A stretch of DNA of 64,000 bases. Source: Bacteroidia bacterium. Lineage in GTDB: Bacteria > Bacteroidota > Bacteroidia > UKL13-3. A model generated the notes under the pieces. That model did not search any database. It was not told where the DNA came from and saw only the letters and a list, made by a program, of their open reading frames with translations. The DNA lies in the NCBI GenBank assembly GCA_019695215.1, contig JAIBAK010000008.1:40987-104986 (forward strand), read 5' to 3'. A program made the position numbers and the translations under genes. Shown in pieces: positions 1 to 9,737 of this stretch; the first letter of the stretch is position 1; each line of letters opens with the position of its first letter.

Positions 1-248
1 ACATGCGGATGGATTTCTCCATTCGCGACAACAGAACCATTGTGCGTAAAATTGATCAGTCGGTTGACAACCAGCCGGTGAATGGAAATAAGGTGATAAC
101 CATACGCCCAACTATTGACTACATGATTAATGAAAAATTGAACATCAGGATTTTCTATGATCGCAGGGTAACCAAGCCGGCCACTTCCAATACTTTCCCA
201 ACCGCTATTACCAGTGGCGGATTTTCGATGCGGTACACAATTCAGTAA
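1..248 (+). CDS. sprA: SprA (Sov) C-terminus, T9SS outer-membrane translocon; 5' partial
   Basis: This is the last ~82 codons of a gene that begins left of the window; the reading frame is open from base 1 to the TAA ending at 248. The tail contains IRPTIDYMINEKLNIRIFYD and RRVTKPATSNTFPTAIT, followed by a terminal beta-strand (SGGFSMRYTIQ). I recognise this as the very conserved C-terminus of SprA/Sov, the giant outer-membrane barrel through which type IX secretion cargo leaves the periplasm. That SprA is followed directly by gcvH and a VanZ-like gene fits the order I know from gliding Bacteroidota. Its presence explains the many genes in the window with T9SS sorting domains. Only the C-terminus is visible, so nothing can be said about the integrity of the rest. 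Confidence 0.88.
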   Translation, partial: MRMDFSIRDNRTIVRKIDQSVDNQPVNGNKVITIRPTIDYMINEKLNIRIFYDRRVTKPATSNTFPTAITSGGFSMRYTIQ

Positions 249-303
249 AAAATATTAGGTATTCCTGTCTTATTGTTTTTATTTAGCCGAAAATTTGAAG
301 AAT

Positions 304-684
304 ATGAATTTTCCAGACACCCTCAAGTACACCAAAGACCACGAATGGGTTTCCGTTCAGGGCAATATTGCAACCATTGGAATCACCGATTTTGCCCAGA
401 GCGAATTAGGAGATATTGTTTTTGTTGACATTAACTCGGTTGGCACAACCATCGCTCAGCATGGTGTGTTCGGAACAGTTGAGGCGGTTAAAACCGTTTC
501 CGACCTTTTTATGCCGGTTTCAGGTAAAGTGGTAGAGAAAAATGGCAGCCTTGATTCAAATCCTGAAGCGGTAAATCAGGATGCATACGGAACCGGATGG
601 ATGGTGAAAGTAGAAATGACCAACACGGCAGAATTAGCCGACCTGATGGATGCCGGTGCTTACCGCGCTTTGATCGGGCAGTAA
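304..684 (+). CDS. gcvH: Glycine cleavage system H protein
   Basis: GcvH is the lipoyl carrier that shuttles the aminomethyl group between the P, T and L proteins of the glycine cleavage system in the cytoplasm. The product has 126 residues, the normal length. The lipoylation site is Lys63 in [12 protein letters not shown], and the family start ([11 protein letters not shown]) and end ([13 protein letters not shown]) are present. I chose the ATG at 304, which gives the usual N-terminus [10 protein letters not shown]. An in-frame TTG at 295 would add three residues. The gene lies 55 bp after sprA. The P-protein gene is in this window at 6743, separated by a minus-strand operon. The T protein and L protein are not here. 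Confidence 0.95.
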   Translation: MNFPDTLKYTKDHEWVSVQGNIATIGITDFAQSELGDIVFVDINSVGTTIAQHGVFGTVEAVKTVSDLFMPVSGKVVEKNGSLDSNPEAVNQDAYGTGWMVKVEMTNTAELADLMDAGAYRALIGQ

Positions 685-688
685 TTTT

Positions 689-1093
689 TTGATTAAAACG
701 TTTTTTAAATATTATATCAATGCGATAGCCTGGGGAGCAGTTATACTGCTCCTTTGTGCTTTACAGGGCGACCAGTTTCCGTCTTTTCACTGGGATTTTT
801 CTTTTTCGTTTGATAAGCTGGTGCATCTATTTTTTTATGCGGTATTGAGTTTACTGCTTATAGTGGCACGGGTAAAACAATACCGGTTTTCGCCAAAACG
901 TTTCAATGCCATCAAAGCGGCTTTAGTGGTGAGCGTGCTTTATGGAATGCTGGTAGAAGCATTACAGGCTCTTGTTTTTTTTCAGCGTTCAGCCGACTGG
1001 AATGACGTGGTGGCAAATACTGCCGGAAGTTTTATCGGGGTTGCGTTGTTTTATGCCATCTATGGAAAGTCGTCAATAGAAAAAGATAACTAA
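689..1093 (+). CDS. VanZ-like family small membrane protein
   Basis: A 134-residue protein with about four hydrophobic segments (roughly residues 9-25, 42-60, 73-95 and 108-125) and a VanZ-like pattern: DKLVHLFFYAVLSLLL in the second segment, and LYGMLVEALQALVFFQRSADWNDVVANTAGS towards the end, split here by description as a helix with an acidic residue followed by the conserved D-W-x-D-x-x-x-N-x-x-G run. The start is a TTG at 689, four bases after the gcvH stop; no in-frame ATG lies nearby. The sprA-gcvH-vanZ-like order is familiar from Bacteroidota, but the function of these VanZ-like proteins outside teicoplanin resistance is not established. The stop overlaps the convergent menC stop by 4 bp. 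Confidence 0.8.
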   Translation: MIKTFFKYYINAIAWGAVILLLCALQGDQFPSFHWDFSFSFDKLVHLFFYAVLSLLLIVARVKQYRFSPKRFNAIKAALVVSVLYGMLVEALQALVFFQRSADWNDVVANTAGSFIGVALFYAIYGKSSIEKDN

Positions 1094-2151
1094 GCCACTT
1101 TCCACTTTTTCCCGTAACGGTAATGCAGTGATCCGCTTTCAATTTCAAGTGGAGATTCAAAATTGTTTTCGTAAAGCTGTCCTGTTCCAAGCCCCTGAGG
1201 AATAACAACCGGAAGGGTGGAGGTGTATTGTGCAATGGCATTGAGCCCTATATTGCTTTCGAGTGCAGAAGTTATCCAGTAGCCGATGGATAATTTATTG
1301 GCCCGTTTTATCCAGTTATTACATCGGGAAAAACCTCCAAGCAAACCCGGTTTAAGAATGAGAAAAGCAGGTGAAATTGTTTTCAGAAGCAAATCCTCCT
1401 GCTTTGATTCAATTATCCCGATAAGTTCTTCATCCAGAGCCACCGGAATTTTACTTTTATGGCACACTTCATTCATCAAATCCCATTGCCCTGCTTTAAC
1501 CGGTTGTTCAATGGAATGTATATCAAACCGGGCCAAATCATTTAGTTGTTCAAACACATCGGGCGATGCAAATGCGCCATTCGCATCTAACCTTAATTCA
1601 ATTTGAAAAGCATTATATTTTTTTCGTATCGTTTCCAGCAGTCTGCATTCTTCATCAAAATCAAGAGCTCCTATTTTCAGCTTCACGCAGGTGAATCCGG
1701 CTTTAATTTTTTCTTCTACCTGCTTCAGCATGTTTTCTGCATTGTCCATCCACACCAGTCCATTTATGGGTATCGCCTTTTTAGATTGACTGAATAATGA
1801 GTTAAACAGAATAAACCGGCCACCGTTTTTCCAATCGAGAATAGCAGTTTCAATAGCAAACAGCAGCGATGGGTAAAAACGAATATCGAGCGCATCGGAA
1901 AGCTCTTCGGCAGGGAGAGAGAGTAAGGCGGGATTGGTGTTAAGCTGCAGGCAGGTTTTGGCAACCGTTAATTCATAATCCGGCTTATCATCCAAACTTA
2001 ATCCGGGCAATGTACCGGCTTCTCCCCATCCGCTTCGTTCACCATCGTTAATTTTTAAAAGATAAAAAGTACGTGAGTTTAATTTCCCGCGCGAAGTAGC
2101 TGCAGGTTTTTTAAATTGAAAAGTATGCGGATGGTAAGAACAGGTTATCAT
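1090..2151 (-). CDS. menC: o-Succinylbenzoate synthase (MenC), enolase superfamily
   Basis: MenC dehydrates SHCHC to o-succinylbenzoate in menaquinone biosynthesis. The 353-residue product has the full enolase-superfamily active site: the KxK pair at Lys157/Lys159, metal ligands Asp189 (LDANG), Glu215 (IEQP) and Asp240 (ALDE), and the second base Lys267 (LILKPG). The N-terminal capping domain with GWGEAGTLPG is also typical. The ATG at 2149-2151 directly abuts the menA stop codon (2152-2154), so the two are translated from one message. It is the last gene of the minus-strand operon that starts at 6426. Other enolase-superfamily racemases share this fold, but the menA neighbour settles the assignment. 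Confidence 0.9.
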   Translation of the reverse strand: MITCSYHPHTFQFKKPAATSRGKLNSRTFYLLKINDGERSGWGEAGTLPGLSLDDKPDYELTVAKTCLQLNTNPALLSLPAEELSDALDIRFYPSLLFAIETAILDWKNGGRFILFNSLFSQSKKAIPINGLVWMDNAENMLKQVEEKIKAGFTCVKLKIGALDFDEECRLLETIRKKYNAFQIELRLDANGAFASPDVFEQLNDLARFDIHSIEQPVKAGQWDLMNEVCHKSKIPVALDEELIGIIESKQEDLLLKTISPAFLILKPGLLGGFSRCNNWIKRANKLSIGYWITSALESNIGLNAIAQYTSTLPVVIPQGLGTGQLYENNFESPLEIESGSLHYRYGKKWKVA

Positions 2152-3087
2152 TTAAAAGAAGATGCCGTATGAAAAAAACAAAAAGCTCAACAGGTTGCTT
2201 GCTCCAAACAGCAGAATGAGCAGAAGGGTGCTTAACGATAGCTGCTTTAGCAGGGTATTATATAGCGGTGAAGGAGGAGTTTTGAAAACCCGGATGCTGT
2301 TAATGATAATTAATGGGTACGACAGCAGGTATGTAAAGTCAAATGGATTACTATAGCGGCTGGCGGAGAAAATGAGTAGTAAACTCAGCGCGGTAGCAAT
2401 AAGAAAAAGATGATATTGTTTGGCAGTTTTTTCTCCCAGTCGTACCGGAATAGTAATTTTACCACTTGCTTTGTCATTGTCAATATCTCTTATATTATTT
2501 ACGTTTAGTACACCTGTTGCCAATAAGCCGGTGGCTGCTGCCGGAAGCACCATGATCCATTTAAGGTAACCTGTTTGCAAATAAGCTGAGGCCAGTACCG
2601 CAAAAAGGCCGAAGAAAATAAATACGGCAATATCGCCAAAGCCTTTATAACCATAAGCTGTTTTCCCAACAGTATATTTTATGGCGGCTGCAATGGCGGT
2701 AATCCCCAGTATAAGCAGGAATAAAAAAGTAATATTCAGTTCCTGAAAAGCTTTCAACAGCAGACTTACTCCGGTTACAAGCGAAAGCAAAACAAACACA
2801 ATAATCATTCTGCGCATCTGTGCGGGACTGATAGCACCGCTTTGCAGGGCACGGGTATTTCCAATCCGGTTGTCGTTATCTGTTCCTTTTATAAAGTCTC
2901 CGTAATCGTTAGCAAGATTGGATAGAATCTGCAGCTCGAATGCGGTAGCCAGCGTAAGAAAAAAAATGACAAGGGTAGAAGTGTTTGTAATATCGTAAAT
3001 GAATGCCAGAATATTTCCCATAAGTACACTGGCTGCGGCTAAAGGCAACGTGCGCAATCGGAATGCATTTATCCAGGCCTTGTTCAT
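2152..3087 (-). CDS. menA: 1,4-Dihydroxy-2-naphthoate polyprenyltransferase (MenA)
   Basis: MenA attaches the polyprenyl side chain to DHNA in the inner membrane, giving demethylmenaquinone. The 311-residue product is a UbiA-family multi-helix membrane protein. The first Asp-rich motif is visible at residues 60-71 (NDYGDFIKGTDN), and the second as NNIRDIDNDKASGK followed by TIPVRLG. It starts at ATG 3087, overlapping the preceding secreted-protein gene by 4 bp (ATGA type), and abuts menC downstream. Menaquinone is the usual respiratory quinone of Bacteroidota. Confidence 0.92.
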   Translation of the reverse strand: MNKAWINAFRLRTLPLAAASVLMGNILAFIYDITNTSTLVIFFLTLATAFELQILSNLANDYGDFIKGTDNDNRIGNTRALQSGAISPAQMRRMIIVFVLLSLVTGVSLLLKAFQELNITFLFLLILGITAIAAAIKYTVGKTAYGYKGFGDIAVFIFFGLFAVLASAYLQTGYLKWIMVLPAAATGLLATGVLNVNNIRDIDNDKASGKITIPVRLGEKTAKQYHLFLIATALSLLLIFSASRYSNPFDFTYLLSYPLIIINSIRVFKTPPSPLYNTLLKQLSLSTLLLILLFGASNLLSFLFFSYGIFF

Positions 3088-3647
3088 TTTTTCTCCGGTT
3101 CTTTTACTTCGTTCAGTTTTTTGCTGTATCGGGCTACGAGTAATAAAAACTGTTCCTTTAGTTTTCCGTTGCTATAGCCTGCCGGATAAGGAGAAATGGT
3201 TCCTTTAGGCGTTTTTTGAATGAGCCGGTCATCTTTGATATAGTAACTGCAACTGAAAATTACTTCAGGCTTTTTCCGTATTTCTCCGTTGGGCATAGTA
3301 TCGGTTTGCACGGCCTGAATTTGTTCATACACAAATATCAGCTTTCCTTCGTATAGATAAAATTCCCGGGTACGTCTTCCTAAATCGTGTTTGGTATGTT
3401 CTTTTATAATGCACAGTTTCCCCTTATTAAAATATCCGAATAGTTCACCAACTATATAACTTTTGTTGTCTTCCGAGTCAACTTCACTTATAAACGCAGA
3501 TTTCTTTAAGTAGTTGGGAAATTCGGCCAACTCAAGGTACTTATATTTTATATTGGCTATATCCTGCTTAAAATCACTTTGGGCTGAAGCAAATTTTACA
3601 TTGCCTGCCAGTAGAAATACAAGGAAGAATATTTTTAAACGGTTCAA
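3084..3647 (-). CDS. Secreted protein of unknown function, 187 aa
   Basis: I do not recognise the family. There is a clear signal peptide (MNRLKIFFLVFLLAGNVKFASAQ, cleavage after residue ~22), so the product is periplasmic or outer-membrane associated. The remainder is mixed alpha/beta with a predicted N-terminal helix (DFKQDIANIKYKYLELAEF) and several strands rich in aromatics and lysines. The single cysteines in KLCII and FSCSYY are not arranged as a metal site. The gene overlaps the LPP20-like gene upstream by 4 bp and menA downstream by 4 bp. It is therefore translationally coupled to both, and probably works with the two lipoproteins ahead of it rather than with the quinone genes. Confidence 0.7.
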   Translation of the reverse strand: MNRLKIFFLVFLLAGNVKFASAQSDFKQDIANIKYKYLELAEFPNYLKKSAFISEVDSEDNKSYIVGELFGYFNKGKLCIIKEHTKHDLGRRTREFYLYEGKLIFVYEQIQAVQTDTMPNGEIRKKPEVIFSCSYYIKDDRLIQKTPKGTISPYPAGYSNGKLKEQFLLLVARYSKKLNEVKEPEKK

Positions 3648-5056
3648 TTAAAAATCAGTTTATATAAATCCGGAATAACGGTATTTGAGATATATTCAGC
3701 TGCATTTTTATATGCATTCATACCGGCTTCATCGGCTGTTAATTTTATTCCTTTAATATCTGTTTTAGACTGGGTGTAAACAATCTCGTTGGCTCTTCTC
3801 ACAGTTAAATTAAATTTTAACTGCGCGTTTACCATTTCATAAGCTACATTTCCTTTGGTGGTATTAGCATCGAGTTCAAAAATATAATCGGCTTCTTTTT
3901 TGTCTAATGTCAGCTGGAGTCCCGCGTCAAAAAGTTTTTTGTCAATTAATCTCATCAGATAAGGCTCTTCAAGCGGATTTCCCATGTTTTTTTCGGCTCC
4001 CGCGCTATAAAATTTGGGAGCAACTACAGTTAGAAGAATGCTTCCTGTAGGTTTCACAATCCGGTCAATAAAAGGTTTAATATCATTCCAGTTGGTATCG
4101 GCTGCACAGATAGCTTCCATATCGGGGGTAGCATCAATTTGCTGATAGGCCTGATTGCTGGTTACTTTCTTAAGTATTAAATTAATTTTTCCCTGATCGT
4201 TTGATTTGGCTTTTTCGGTCAGTTCTCCTTTGCCGGATGAAAACTTAAATGCCACAGGCAGGTTAACCGCTTTTTGTCCCGAAGAGGTGGTGTTTACAAT
4301 TAACACTTTGTTTAACGGCATCCCGAATTTTACTGTGGCAGTGCTCTCGGCAAAATTTATTTTAACCGAATTGATGAGACTTTGTAAATTATTAAATGAT
4401 TCATTTACCAAAAAAACAGGTTTCCCTTTGTAGTCTACTTCCACGGCTTCATTCAGGTAATTTTTCATTGCGGCTAATGCTTTGCAGTAAAACAATACAG
4501 CTGAGGCGTATTGAAAGTCGGCTTTGAACCGGTCGGCCTGTTCCAAAAAATATAATGAGGTAGTGGATGCGTGCGACAGTTTTTCCTGTTGCCGTTTTTT
4601 GTATTCGTATTTTGACAAACGGAGGAACACCCAGTATTCTTTTTCTCCGTCATACTCATCTATAATATTATACCCTTCAATATTGGTATTTACACTAGCT
4701 TTTGACGAGGTAAGGTAATCCTGCTGAAATTTATAATCACGGTTAATGGTGATGAGGTAGGAGTTGCTGTTTATCTTCACCTCAATCTGCGAACAAAGCA
4801 TGTGGAGGGCCTGTTTGCGTGCCAGGTTTTTATAATCGCGGTCACCGGGTTTTTTCTCAACACCTGCAATTCCGATATAATAATCGGGATCAATAGGTTG
4901 CTTTACTGCCCACGAGGGTAAATTGGATACAGTAGTTACTTCAACAGCTTCTTTGGCGGATTTATTTTTTTTAGAACGCTGGGCATGGCATCCGGCCAGT
5001 AGCAGGAACAAAAATACTGCTGTGGTATAAAACGAAAGCGGAAGTTTTTTCATCAT
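3644..5056 (-). CDS. LPP20-like lipoprotein
   Basis: The 470-residue product starts with a lipoprotein signal (MMKKLPLSFYTTAVFLFLLL, then AGC at the lipobox, Cys ~23). The first domain carries LPSWAVKQPIDPDYYIGIAG followed by a run of Lys/Arg-Ala positions (NLARKQALHMLCSQIEVKI). This is the pattern of the LPP20/LPxxP lipoprotein family: W-x-x-P-P at the start, then G-x-A and a helix of short repeats. A helical segment (~150-210) and a beta-rich C-terminal half follow. The ATG overlaps the stop of the upstream CsgG-like gene in a TAATG junction. The pair resembles outer-membrane lipoprotein partners, but the substrate is unknown. The start could equally be the second Met (5053). Confidence 0.7.
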   Translation of the reverse strand: MMKKLPLSFYTTAVFLFLLLAGCHAQRSKKNKSAKEAVEVTTVSNLPSWAVKQPIDPDYYIGIAGVEKKPGDRDYKNLARKQALHMLCSQIEVKINSNSYLITINRDYKFQQDYLTSSKASVNTNIEGYNIIDEYDGEKEYWVFLRLSKYEYKKRQQEKLSHASTTSLYFLEQADRFKADFQYASAVLFYCKALAAMKNYLNEAVEVDYKGKPVFLVNESFNNLQSLINSVKINFAESTATVKFGMPLNKVLIVNTTSSGQKAVNLPVAFKFSSGKGELTEKAKSNDQGKINLILKKVTSNQAYQQIDATPDMEAICAADTNWNDIKPFIDRIVKPTGSILLTVVAPKFYSAGAEKNMGNPLEEPYLMRLIDKKLFDAGLQLTLDKKEADYIFELDANTTKGNVAYEMVNAQLKFNLTVRRANEIVYTQSKTDIKGIKLTADEAGMNAYKNAAEYISNTVIPDLYKLIFN

Positions 5057-6426
5057 TATTGGTAACTGATCTGTCGGTGATATTCCAGAATATCATACGC
5101 AATATTGCGGGCAATTTTCCGAAGCAGTTCGCTTTGCAATTCTTCATTTGTTTTAAGCTGCTGTCTTCCTGAAAACATATTTCTGAATGAATTTACGGTG
5201 CCGGTATTCCCATACAGAATGTCGTTAATCGGGTATATCTGGTTCAGTTTAACTGTTCTCATCGGAACTGCATAGTGAATCTCATCCGTTTGTTTATCTG
5301 CGAAGGTTTTGTTGTATAGGATTTTCCCGGTTTCAGATGATACAAGTTTAAATTCAGCTGCAAAATTAAAAGTAATGGATGAATAATATTCGTTGTAGTA
5401 AAACGGAGACGACTCTCTACGGGTAAGTGTTTCACCGGTAGCATTTTTGTATGTTACGTTGTAAATTTCGTATCCTAATTTATAATTTTTTGTAGGTTTG
5501 GTTTCGCTGGCGGTGTACTCAATAATATTAATGAAAAACGCATTTTGTATTCCAATAAGTTTTCCGGCACTAATAGCTTTATTTTCGTCTACCACACCGC
5601 TCATATTCAGTTTTTGTTCGGCAATTAATTTATCAATATTATCGCGGTCAATTAACTGGATAAAAGGATTATTTGACTTGGTTATTTCATCTGTAATTAA
5701 TCCGGCCATTACCCTTTGCACCGCTTTGTTGGCTTTTTTATCATCAATGAAAAATCCTATGGTAACCGTTCCTTTTTCTAATGCCTCAGCCCTTAGTTGT
5801 TCGGTATTTTTATATTTACAGGTATAGGTGCATATTTTGTTAAACTGATCGTAAGCCTTCACATATTTTTTCTGACTTAACAAATCAACTCCCGACCGGT
5901 AAAGCGGCTCAAGCGTGGCAGTTTCTTTAAGCGATTTAATGTCTTTATAGGCAGGATCGAAGTTTAATACTTCTTTAAAGTTTTTTTCGGCTCCTTCAAA
6001 ATCATCTTTTTTCAAACAGTCAAGTCCTTCGTTATACTTTTGATCAAGGTATTTGCTTACCGCAGTTTTGTAGTCGTCCTGATAATGGTCGTCCCATTTA
6101 AGGTAAACCCCCATCAGCCCTAAGTCTTTAAAGTATTTTTCAGCATTTCGGTAGGCATAAACAGCTTCCTTGAGTTTATCGGTATTGTAGGCTCTGAAAA
6201 ATTCTTCGTAATAATCGTTAAGCACTTTCTGACCGGTATTTTTTAGACCTATTTGAGCCTCAATATTGCGGTTGTTGTATCTAACGGCATCGTAGTAATA
6301 GTTGGCGGCTTCTCTGTACATACCTGCGGTTTCAAGTTTTTGCCCTTTCTTGGTAAGCGACCGTGAAGGGTTGCAGGCAAACAGCAAAAAAGGAGCGAAA
6401 AGAAAAAGGAGGTATTTTTGCTTCAT
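5056..6426 (-). CDS. TPR-containing CsgG-like lipoprotein
   Basis: I use the ATG at 6426, which gives a 456-residue lipoprotein beginning MKQKYLLFLFAPFLLFAC, with the lipobox cysteine at residue 18. An in-frame ATG at 6477 would bury the signal. Residues ~25-205 are helical tetratricopeptide-like repeats (GMYREAANYYYDAVRYN; KKDDFEGAEKNFKEVLNFDP; KKYVKAYDQFNKICT). Residues ~215-400 resemble CsgG: a strand (TVTIGFFIDD), a helix (VMAGLITDEI), then RDNIDKLIAEQKLNMSGVVD and AISAGKLIGIQNAFFINII. CsgG proteins build outer-membrane secretion pores or bind outer-membrane partners. This is the first gene of a tightly overlapping operon ending in menC. Confidence 0.72.
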   Translation of the reverse strand: MKQKYLLFLFAPFLLFACNPSRSLTKKGQKLETAGMYREAANYYYDAVRYNNRNIEAQIGLKNTGQKVLNDYYEEFFRAYNTDKLKEAVYAYRNAEKYFKDLGLMGVYLKWDDHYQDDYKTAVSKYLDQKYNEGLDCLKKDDFEGAEKNFKEVLNFDPAYKDIKSLKETATLEPLYRSGVDLLSQKKYVKAYDQFNKICTYTCKYKNTEQLRAEALEKGTVTIGFFIDDKKANKAVQRVMAGLITDEITKSNNPFIQLIDRDNIDKLIAEQKLNMSGVVDENKAISAGKLIGIQNAFFINIIEYTASETKPTKNYKLGYEIYNVTYKNATGETLTRRESSPFYYNEYYSSITFNFAAEFKLVSSETGKILYNKTFADKQTDEIHYAVPMRTVKLNQIYPINDILYGNTGTVNSFRNMFSGRQQLKTNEELQSELLRKIARNIAYDILEYHRQISYQ

Positions 6427-6742
6427 ATCAGGATACAATCTTAGCTTTTTAAGTGCTTTCTGCAAAGAAAGAGCCAATTTAGTTGCTGTTGAGTTTCAGA
6501 GTTTTTTGAGGACGATGGGTAAAAGGTGAATTAATCCGGCTCGAAAAAGATGTTAAGCGGTGGCTACCTTAGTCAAAAATCAGAGTCAGAATTGTTTAAT
6601 CTGAACGGGTAAGGCCTTTTGCAAGCGGGATTAAGGGCAGGTATTTTCCTGAAAATAATCATAAATCTAAAATGGAAGAACCCTGTTATCCTTTAGCTAA
6701 AAAGTTTACTTTTGCTGAACTTTTTAAAAAATAAATCATTAC
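6427..6742. other. Intergenic region between divergent operons
   Basis: A 316-bp gap between the minus-strand lipoprotein/men operon (start 6426) and gcvP (start 6743). It must hold promoters for both directions. On the plus strand there is a good TAnnTTTG box at 6707-6714. No ORF, RNA-like structure or glycine riboswitch consensus could be recognised by eye. Confidence 0.5.
6707..6714 (+). promoter_or_regulatory. Probable -7 box of the gcvP promoter
   Basis: TACTTTTG matches the Bacteroidota housekeeping -7 consensus TAnnTTTG and lies 28 bp upstream of the gcvP ATG. No convincing TTG/TTTG is found 19-21 bp upstream, so only half of the promoter is recognisable. Confidence 0.4.
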
Positions 6743-9637
6743 ATGAGTCTGAACATAAACAATCCCGATCAGTTTGAAAGAAGACATATCGGACCTGATG
6801 CAGCCCAAACAGCAGAAATGCTGAAAGCAATTGGTGTTAAATCCTTAGATCAGTTAATTGATGAAACCATTCCTCCGCATATCAGGCTGAAAAAGCCTAT
6901 GGCCATTGGCGAATCGTTTACCGAGCAGGAAGTGCTGAGTGAACTAAAGAAAATTGCGGCCAAAAATCAGGTGTTTAAATCTTATATCGGGTTAGGGTAT
7001 TACGATACGTTAACCCCCGGAGTCATTCTAAGGAATATTATGGAGAATCCGGGATGGTACACCCAATACACCCCTTATCAGGCTGAAATAGCTCAGGGTC
7101 GTTTGGAAGCATTGCTTAATTACCAGACTATGGTTATTGATTTAACCGGAATGGAAATAGCCAATGCATCTCTTCTTGATGAAGGAACTGCAGCAGCCGA
7201 GGCCATGCATATGTTTCATGCATTACATACCGATGACAAGCGCATGAAGTTATTTGTATCGGAAGAATGTTTCCCTCAAACCATTGATGTTTTAAAAACC
7301 CGATCAGAGCCTTTAAATATCGAATTGGTTATTGGAGACCATCGTAAAGTGGAATTGAATGATGAATTTTTTGGTGCAGTAATTCAATATCCGGCAGGCA
7401 ATGGTTCTATTTACGATTACACCGACTTCACTAAAAATGCGCATGGTAAAGGGGTTTATGTTTGTGCCATTGCCGATATTCTGGCACTTACACTTTTAAC
7501 ACCTCCGGGCGAGTGGGGAGCCGATTGTGTAGTAGGTTCATCTCAGCGTTTTGGTGTTCCAATGGGATATGGAGGTCCTCATGCAGCTTTCTTCGCAACT
7601 AAAGACGAATACAAACGACAAATGCCCGGACGTATCATTGGTGTATCAATAGATGCCAATGGAAACAGAGCATTGCGCATGGCGCTTCAAACCCGCGAGC
7701 AGCATATTCGCAGGGAAAAAGCCACCTCAAATATTTGTACGGCTCAGGTTCTTCTTTCTATTATGGCCAGCATGTACGGTGTTTACCACGGGCCTCAGGG
7801 ATTAACAAAAATTGCAGAGAAAACACACGCACTTGCCAAAACACTTGAAAAAGGACTAATCGCTCTGGGAGTAAAGCAAACCAATAAACATTATTTTGAT
7901 ACTTTAACTCTGGAGCTAAAAGATGCCGCTTCAACTGAGAAAGTAAAAAAAGAAGCACTGGCAAATAAAATTAACCTCAATTATATTGATGCCACACATA
8001 TCGGAGTTTCAGTTGACGAAACAACCTCGCTGAATGATGTAGCCGATTTACTTTCAGTTTTTGCAAAAGCCTTAGGCGGAAAAGCCGGAGATGTAAAAGC
8101 ATTAAGCAGCAATCTTTCTATTGAGTGGGATGCGAAATTTAAACGCAGCAGCAAGTTTCTTACACATCCGGTGTTTAACAGCTACCACAGCGAACATGAA
8201 ATGCTGCGTTACATTAAATCACTCGAGGCAAAAGATCTCTCACTTTGTCAGTCTATGATTTCACTTGGTTCATGCACCATGAAACTCAATGCAACCACCG
8301 AAATGGTTCCGGTAACCTGGCTCGAGTTCGGAGCACTGCATCCGTTTGCTCCCGTAGACCAGGCCAAGGGGTATCAGCAAATATTTGACGAGCTCACTCA
8401 TCAGCTGAAAGAAGTAACAGGTTTTGCCGGAATTTCACTACAGCCTAATGCCGGTGCTCAGGGTGAGTATGCCGGATTAATGGTGATTCGTGAATATTTT
8501 AAAAACAAAGGAGAGTCACATCGAAATATTGCGCTTATTCCTGCTTCTGCACATGGTACTAACCCTGCTTCGGCTGTAATGGCAGGTATGCAGGTGGTGG
8601 TTACCAAAACAGACGAACGCGGTAATATTGACGTGGCCGATTTAAAAGCAAGAGCCGAGCAGTATAAAGATAATTTAGCCTGCTTAATGGTTACTTATCC
8701 TTCTACTCATGGGGTGTTTGAAGAAACCATTAAGGATATATGTGATATGATTCACAGCTATGGAGGGCAGGTGTATATGGACGGAGCCAACATGAATGCA
8801 CAGGTGGGTTTAACAAGTCCGGCTACTATCGGTGCCGATGTGTGTCACCTCAATTTGCATAAAACATTTTGTATTCCTCATGGTGGTGGCGGCCCCGGTA
8901 TGGGACCTATCGGTGTTGCTTCTCATCTGGTGCCATTTCTTCCCGGCCATGCGGTAGTAAAAATAAGCAGTGATAAAGCCATTCATGCGGTTTCTGCTGC
9001 TCCTTACGGAAGTGCGAGTATTTTATTGATTTCATATACCTACATCAAAATGATGGGTACTAAAGGTCTTGAGAATGCTACTAAATATGCCATTCTGAAT
9101 GCTAATTATATTGCCTCCCGTTTAGAAGGGCATTATACTATTTTGTACAAAGGAAGCAAGGGCCGTTGTGCGCACGAAATGATTCTGGATACACGCGGAT
9201 TTAAATATTCGGCCGGAGTGGAAGTGGAAGATATTGCCAAGCGCTTAATGGATTACGGTTTCCATGCACCAACTGTTTCGTTTCCGGTGGCAGGTACCGT
9301 TATGATTGAACCAACCGAGAGTGAGGCTAAAGCAGAATTAGACCGCTTTTGCGAGGCGATGATAGCTATCAAAAAGGAAATTGAAGAAGTAGAGAAAGGT
9401 GCGGCTGATAAGGCAGATAATGTGTTGAAAAATGCACCGCACACTGCCGCTGTTGCCACCGCTGCCGAATGGACGCATAAATACTCAAGAGAAAAAGCTG
9501 TTTTCCCCGCTGCCTGGGTAAAAGCGTATAAATTCTGGCCTACTGTGGGCAGGGTAAATAACACCTATGGCGACAGAAATCTTGTATGCGCATGCCTTCC
9601 GGTTGAAGCATACGAAACAGCCTCTACAGCCAGCTAA
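6743..9637 (+). CDS. gcvP: Glycine dehydrogenase (decarboxylating), P protein
   Basis: GcvP decarboxylates glycine with PLP and passes the aminomethyl group to lipoylated GcvH. The 964-residue product is the full-length homodimeric form with both halves fused. The N-terminal half begins FERRHIGPD, and the catalytic C-terminal half contains [26 protein letters not shown] and the PLP-lysine motif [18 protein letters not shown] (Lys707). The substrate-side glycine-rich loop follows. The gene is alone on the plus strand, with a hairpin terminator immediately downstream. It lies 6 kb from gcvH, so the system is dispersed. The residues ~895-915 linker is alanine-rich and unremarkable. Confidence 0.97.
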   Translation: MSLNINNPDQFERRHIGPDAAQTAEMLKAIGVKSLDQLIDETIPPHIRLKKPMAIGESFTEQEVLSELKKIAAKNQVFKSYIGLGYYDTLTPGVILRNIMENPGWYTQYTPYQAEIAQGRLEALLNYQTMVIDLTGMEIANASLLDEGTAAAEAMHMFHALHTDDKRMKLFVSEECFPQTIDVLKTRSEPLNIELVIGDHRKVELNDEFFGAVIQYPAGNGSIYDYTDFTKNAHGKGVYVCAIADILALTLLTPPGEWGADCVVGSSQRFGVPMGYGGPHAAFFATKDEYKRQMPGRIIGVSIDANGNRALRMALQTREQHIRREKATSNICTAQVLLSIMASMYGVYHGPQGLTKIAEKTHALAKTLEKGLIALGVKQTNKHYFDTLTLELKDAASTEKVKKEALANKINLNYIDATHIGVSVDETTSLNDVADLLSVFAKALGGKAGDVKALSSNLSIEWDAKFKRSSKFLTHPVFNSYHSEHEMLRYIKSLEAKDLSLCQSMISLGSCTMKLNATTEMVPVTWLEFGALHPFAPVDQAKGYQQIFDELTHQLKEVTGFAGISLQPNAGAQGEYAGLMVIREYFKNKGESHRNIALIPASAHGTNPASAVMAGMQVVVTKTDERGNIDVADLKARAEQYKDNLACLMVTYPSTHGVFEETIKDICDMIHSYGGQVYMDGANMNAQVGLTSPATIGADVCHLNLHKTFCIPHGGGGPGMGPIGVASHLVPFLPGHAVVKISSDKAIHAVSAAPYGSASILLISYTYIKMMGTKGLENATKYAILNANYIASRLEGHYTILYKGSKGRCAHEMILDTRGFKYSAGVEVEDIAKRLMDYGFHAPTVSFPVAGTVMIEPTESEAKAELDRFCEAMIAIKKEIEEVEKGAADKADNVLKNAPHTAAVATAAEWTHKYSREKAVFPAAWVKAYKFWPTVGRVNNTYGDRNLVCACLPVEAYETASTAS

Positions 9638-9658
9638 AAACTGTAACAATACTTAGAC

Positions 9659-9718
9659 AAATAAGCCTGATTGGGGATAATATCGAACGATTTCTCCGGT
9701 CAGGCTTATTTATTTTTG
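9659..9718 (+). terminator. Probable rho-independent terminator of gcvP
   Basis: A perfect 12-bp inverted repeat (AAATAAGCCTGA at 9659-9670, TCAGGCTTATTT at 9700-9711) with a 29-nt loop and a T-rich tail, 21 bp after the gcvP stop. The right arm overlaps a TATTTTTG box (9711-9718) that could also serve as the -7 element for the next gene. Confidence 0.6.
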
Positions 9719-9737
9719 TTCAGCTAATTATTTTAAA

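Noticed and set aside
6427..6742. Glycine riboswitch before gcvP
   Set aside because: I could not find the paired aptamer cores by eye, and the -7 box lies only 28 bp before the ATG, leaving no room for a riboswitch leader.
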